22,591 nt of DNA, taken from a virus. The stretch spans positions 1-22,591 of the IMG/VR virus record IMGVR_UViG_3300030102_000169; one strand, written 5' to 3'. Both the position numbers and the translations under genes were made by a program. This document shows, piece after piece, positions 22,336 through 22,591 of this stretch (the stretch's first letter is position 1; each line of letters begins with the position of its first letter). Under the pieces are notes generated by a model. The model saw only the letters and a list, made by a program, of their open reading frames with translations, was not told the DNA's origin and ran no database searches.

Positions 22336-22505
22336 GATTTTATTAAAGTATTTAGTGCTTTTACAATTTCTAATGCTTTATTTAATTTTCTAAGTGCAAT
22401 ATCTCTTTGTATCTTAGCTTGATCGCACTCTAATCTAGCTTGATCTCTCTGTTGTCTTAATTTTAAAAATGTATTTTCTCCGATTATATTACTTTCCTTG
22501 TCCAC
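22332..22505 (-). CDS. Small helical protein (57 residues)
   Basis: An open frame of 57 codons from a GTG at 22505, VDKESNIIGENTFLKLRQQR then QARLECDQAKIQRDIALRKL and a final hydrophobic helix. Heptad spacing of Leu/Ile suggests a coiled coil. GAAAGG lies about 9 bases upstream. The stop overlaps the next GTG start (GTGA), which supports coupling. It overlaps the end of the preceding gene by 17 bases. Unknown function. Confidence 0.5.
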   Translation of the reverse strand: MDKESNIIGENTFLKLRQQRDQARLECDQAKIQRDIALRKLNKALEIVKALNTLIKS

Positions 22506-22591
22506 GATATTTTGCCTTTCTTTGTCTACGTTTGTTTTTATTCATTGTACTTGTAATTGGTCGTCTGCCAATAGAAGTACCTTTTTCTGTT
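22489..22591 (-). CDS. C-terminal fragment of a small basic protein (cut by window edge)
   Basis: The last 33 codons of a gene whose start lies beyond 22591. It reads TEKGTSIGRRPITSTMNKNK followed by RRQRKAKYRGQGK and TAA (22491-22489). The very basic, Gly-ended tail with SIGRRP, TSTMNK and YRGQG is familiar from short marine phage proteins and looks like a nucleic-acid-binding end. Function unknown. Confidence 0.6.
   Translation of the reverse strand, partial: TEKGTSIGRRPITSTMNKNKRRQRKAKYRGQGK

Overview
The window is the virion-structure half of an AT-rich (roughly one third G+C) tailed double-stranded DNA phage. Nearly every gene is on the minus strand, so transcription runs from the right edge (22591) to the left edge (1). 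The order is the classical one: DNA packaging, portal, minor head protein, scaffold, major capsid, connectors, tail terminator, tail tube, tail chaperone, tape measure, tail tip, fibres. A long tape-measure gene with no sheath gene points to a siphovirus with a tail of roughly 90 nm (591 residues at about 1.5 A each). The base composition, the marine-type fibre repeats and the style of the small hypothetical proteins resemble uncultured marine phages of AT-rich Alphaproteobacteria such as SAR11. The host is an inference; no host gene is present.

Right part (20525-22591): about ten very small, tightly overlapping genes lie upstream of the terminase. They include a four-cysteine protein, a basic phage protein, a membrane-anchored coiled-coil protein and two minute single-span membrane proteins. 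Several of these genes have 60 codons or fewer. Packaging and head (13521-20556): terminase large subunit, portal, SPP1 gp7-type minor head protein, scaffold, HK97-type capsid protein, two small proteins (one a 40-residue membrane protein) and two connector/neck proteins. Tail (5412-13524): tail terminator, an acidic small protein, a 54-residue small protein, tail tube, a tail assembly chaperone with a -1 frameshift extension, tape measure, three distal-tail genes, a HlyC-like protein, and a J-like tip protein. Left part (22-5410): two large repeat-built fibres separated by two small genes. The last fibre ends in an intramolecular chaperone domain of the peptidase S74 type.

Three things stand out. 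(1) A single plus-strand gene at 17623-17835 sits between portal and minor head protein. It has a strong ribosome-binding site, an upstream region with paired TTGTACAT boxes and a dyad, and an intrinsic terminator; this is the layout of a moron. (2) A textbook programmed -1 frameshift site (A AAA AAG followed by a 7-bp hairpin) produces a gpG/gpGT-like pair of tail chaperones. (3) A HlyC-like (RTX toxin lysine-acyltransferase) protein occupies the slot where related phages carry a NlpC/P60 peptidase, and it appears to have lost the catalytic aspartate.

No small terminase, head maturation protease, endolysin, integrase, replication gene, tRNA or CRISPR array was recognised. No stretch longer than about 150 bases lacks a gene.
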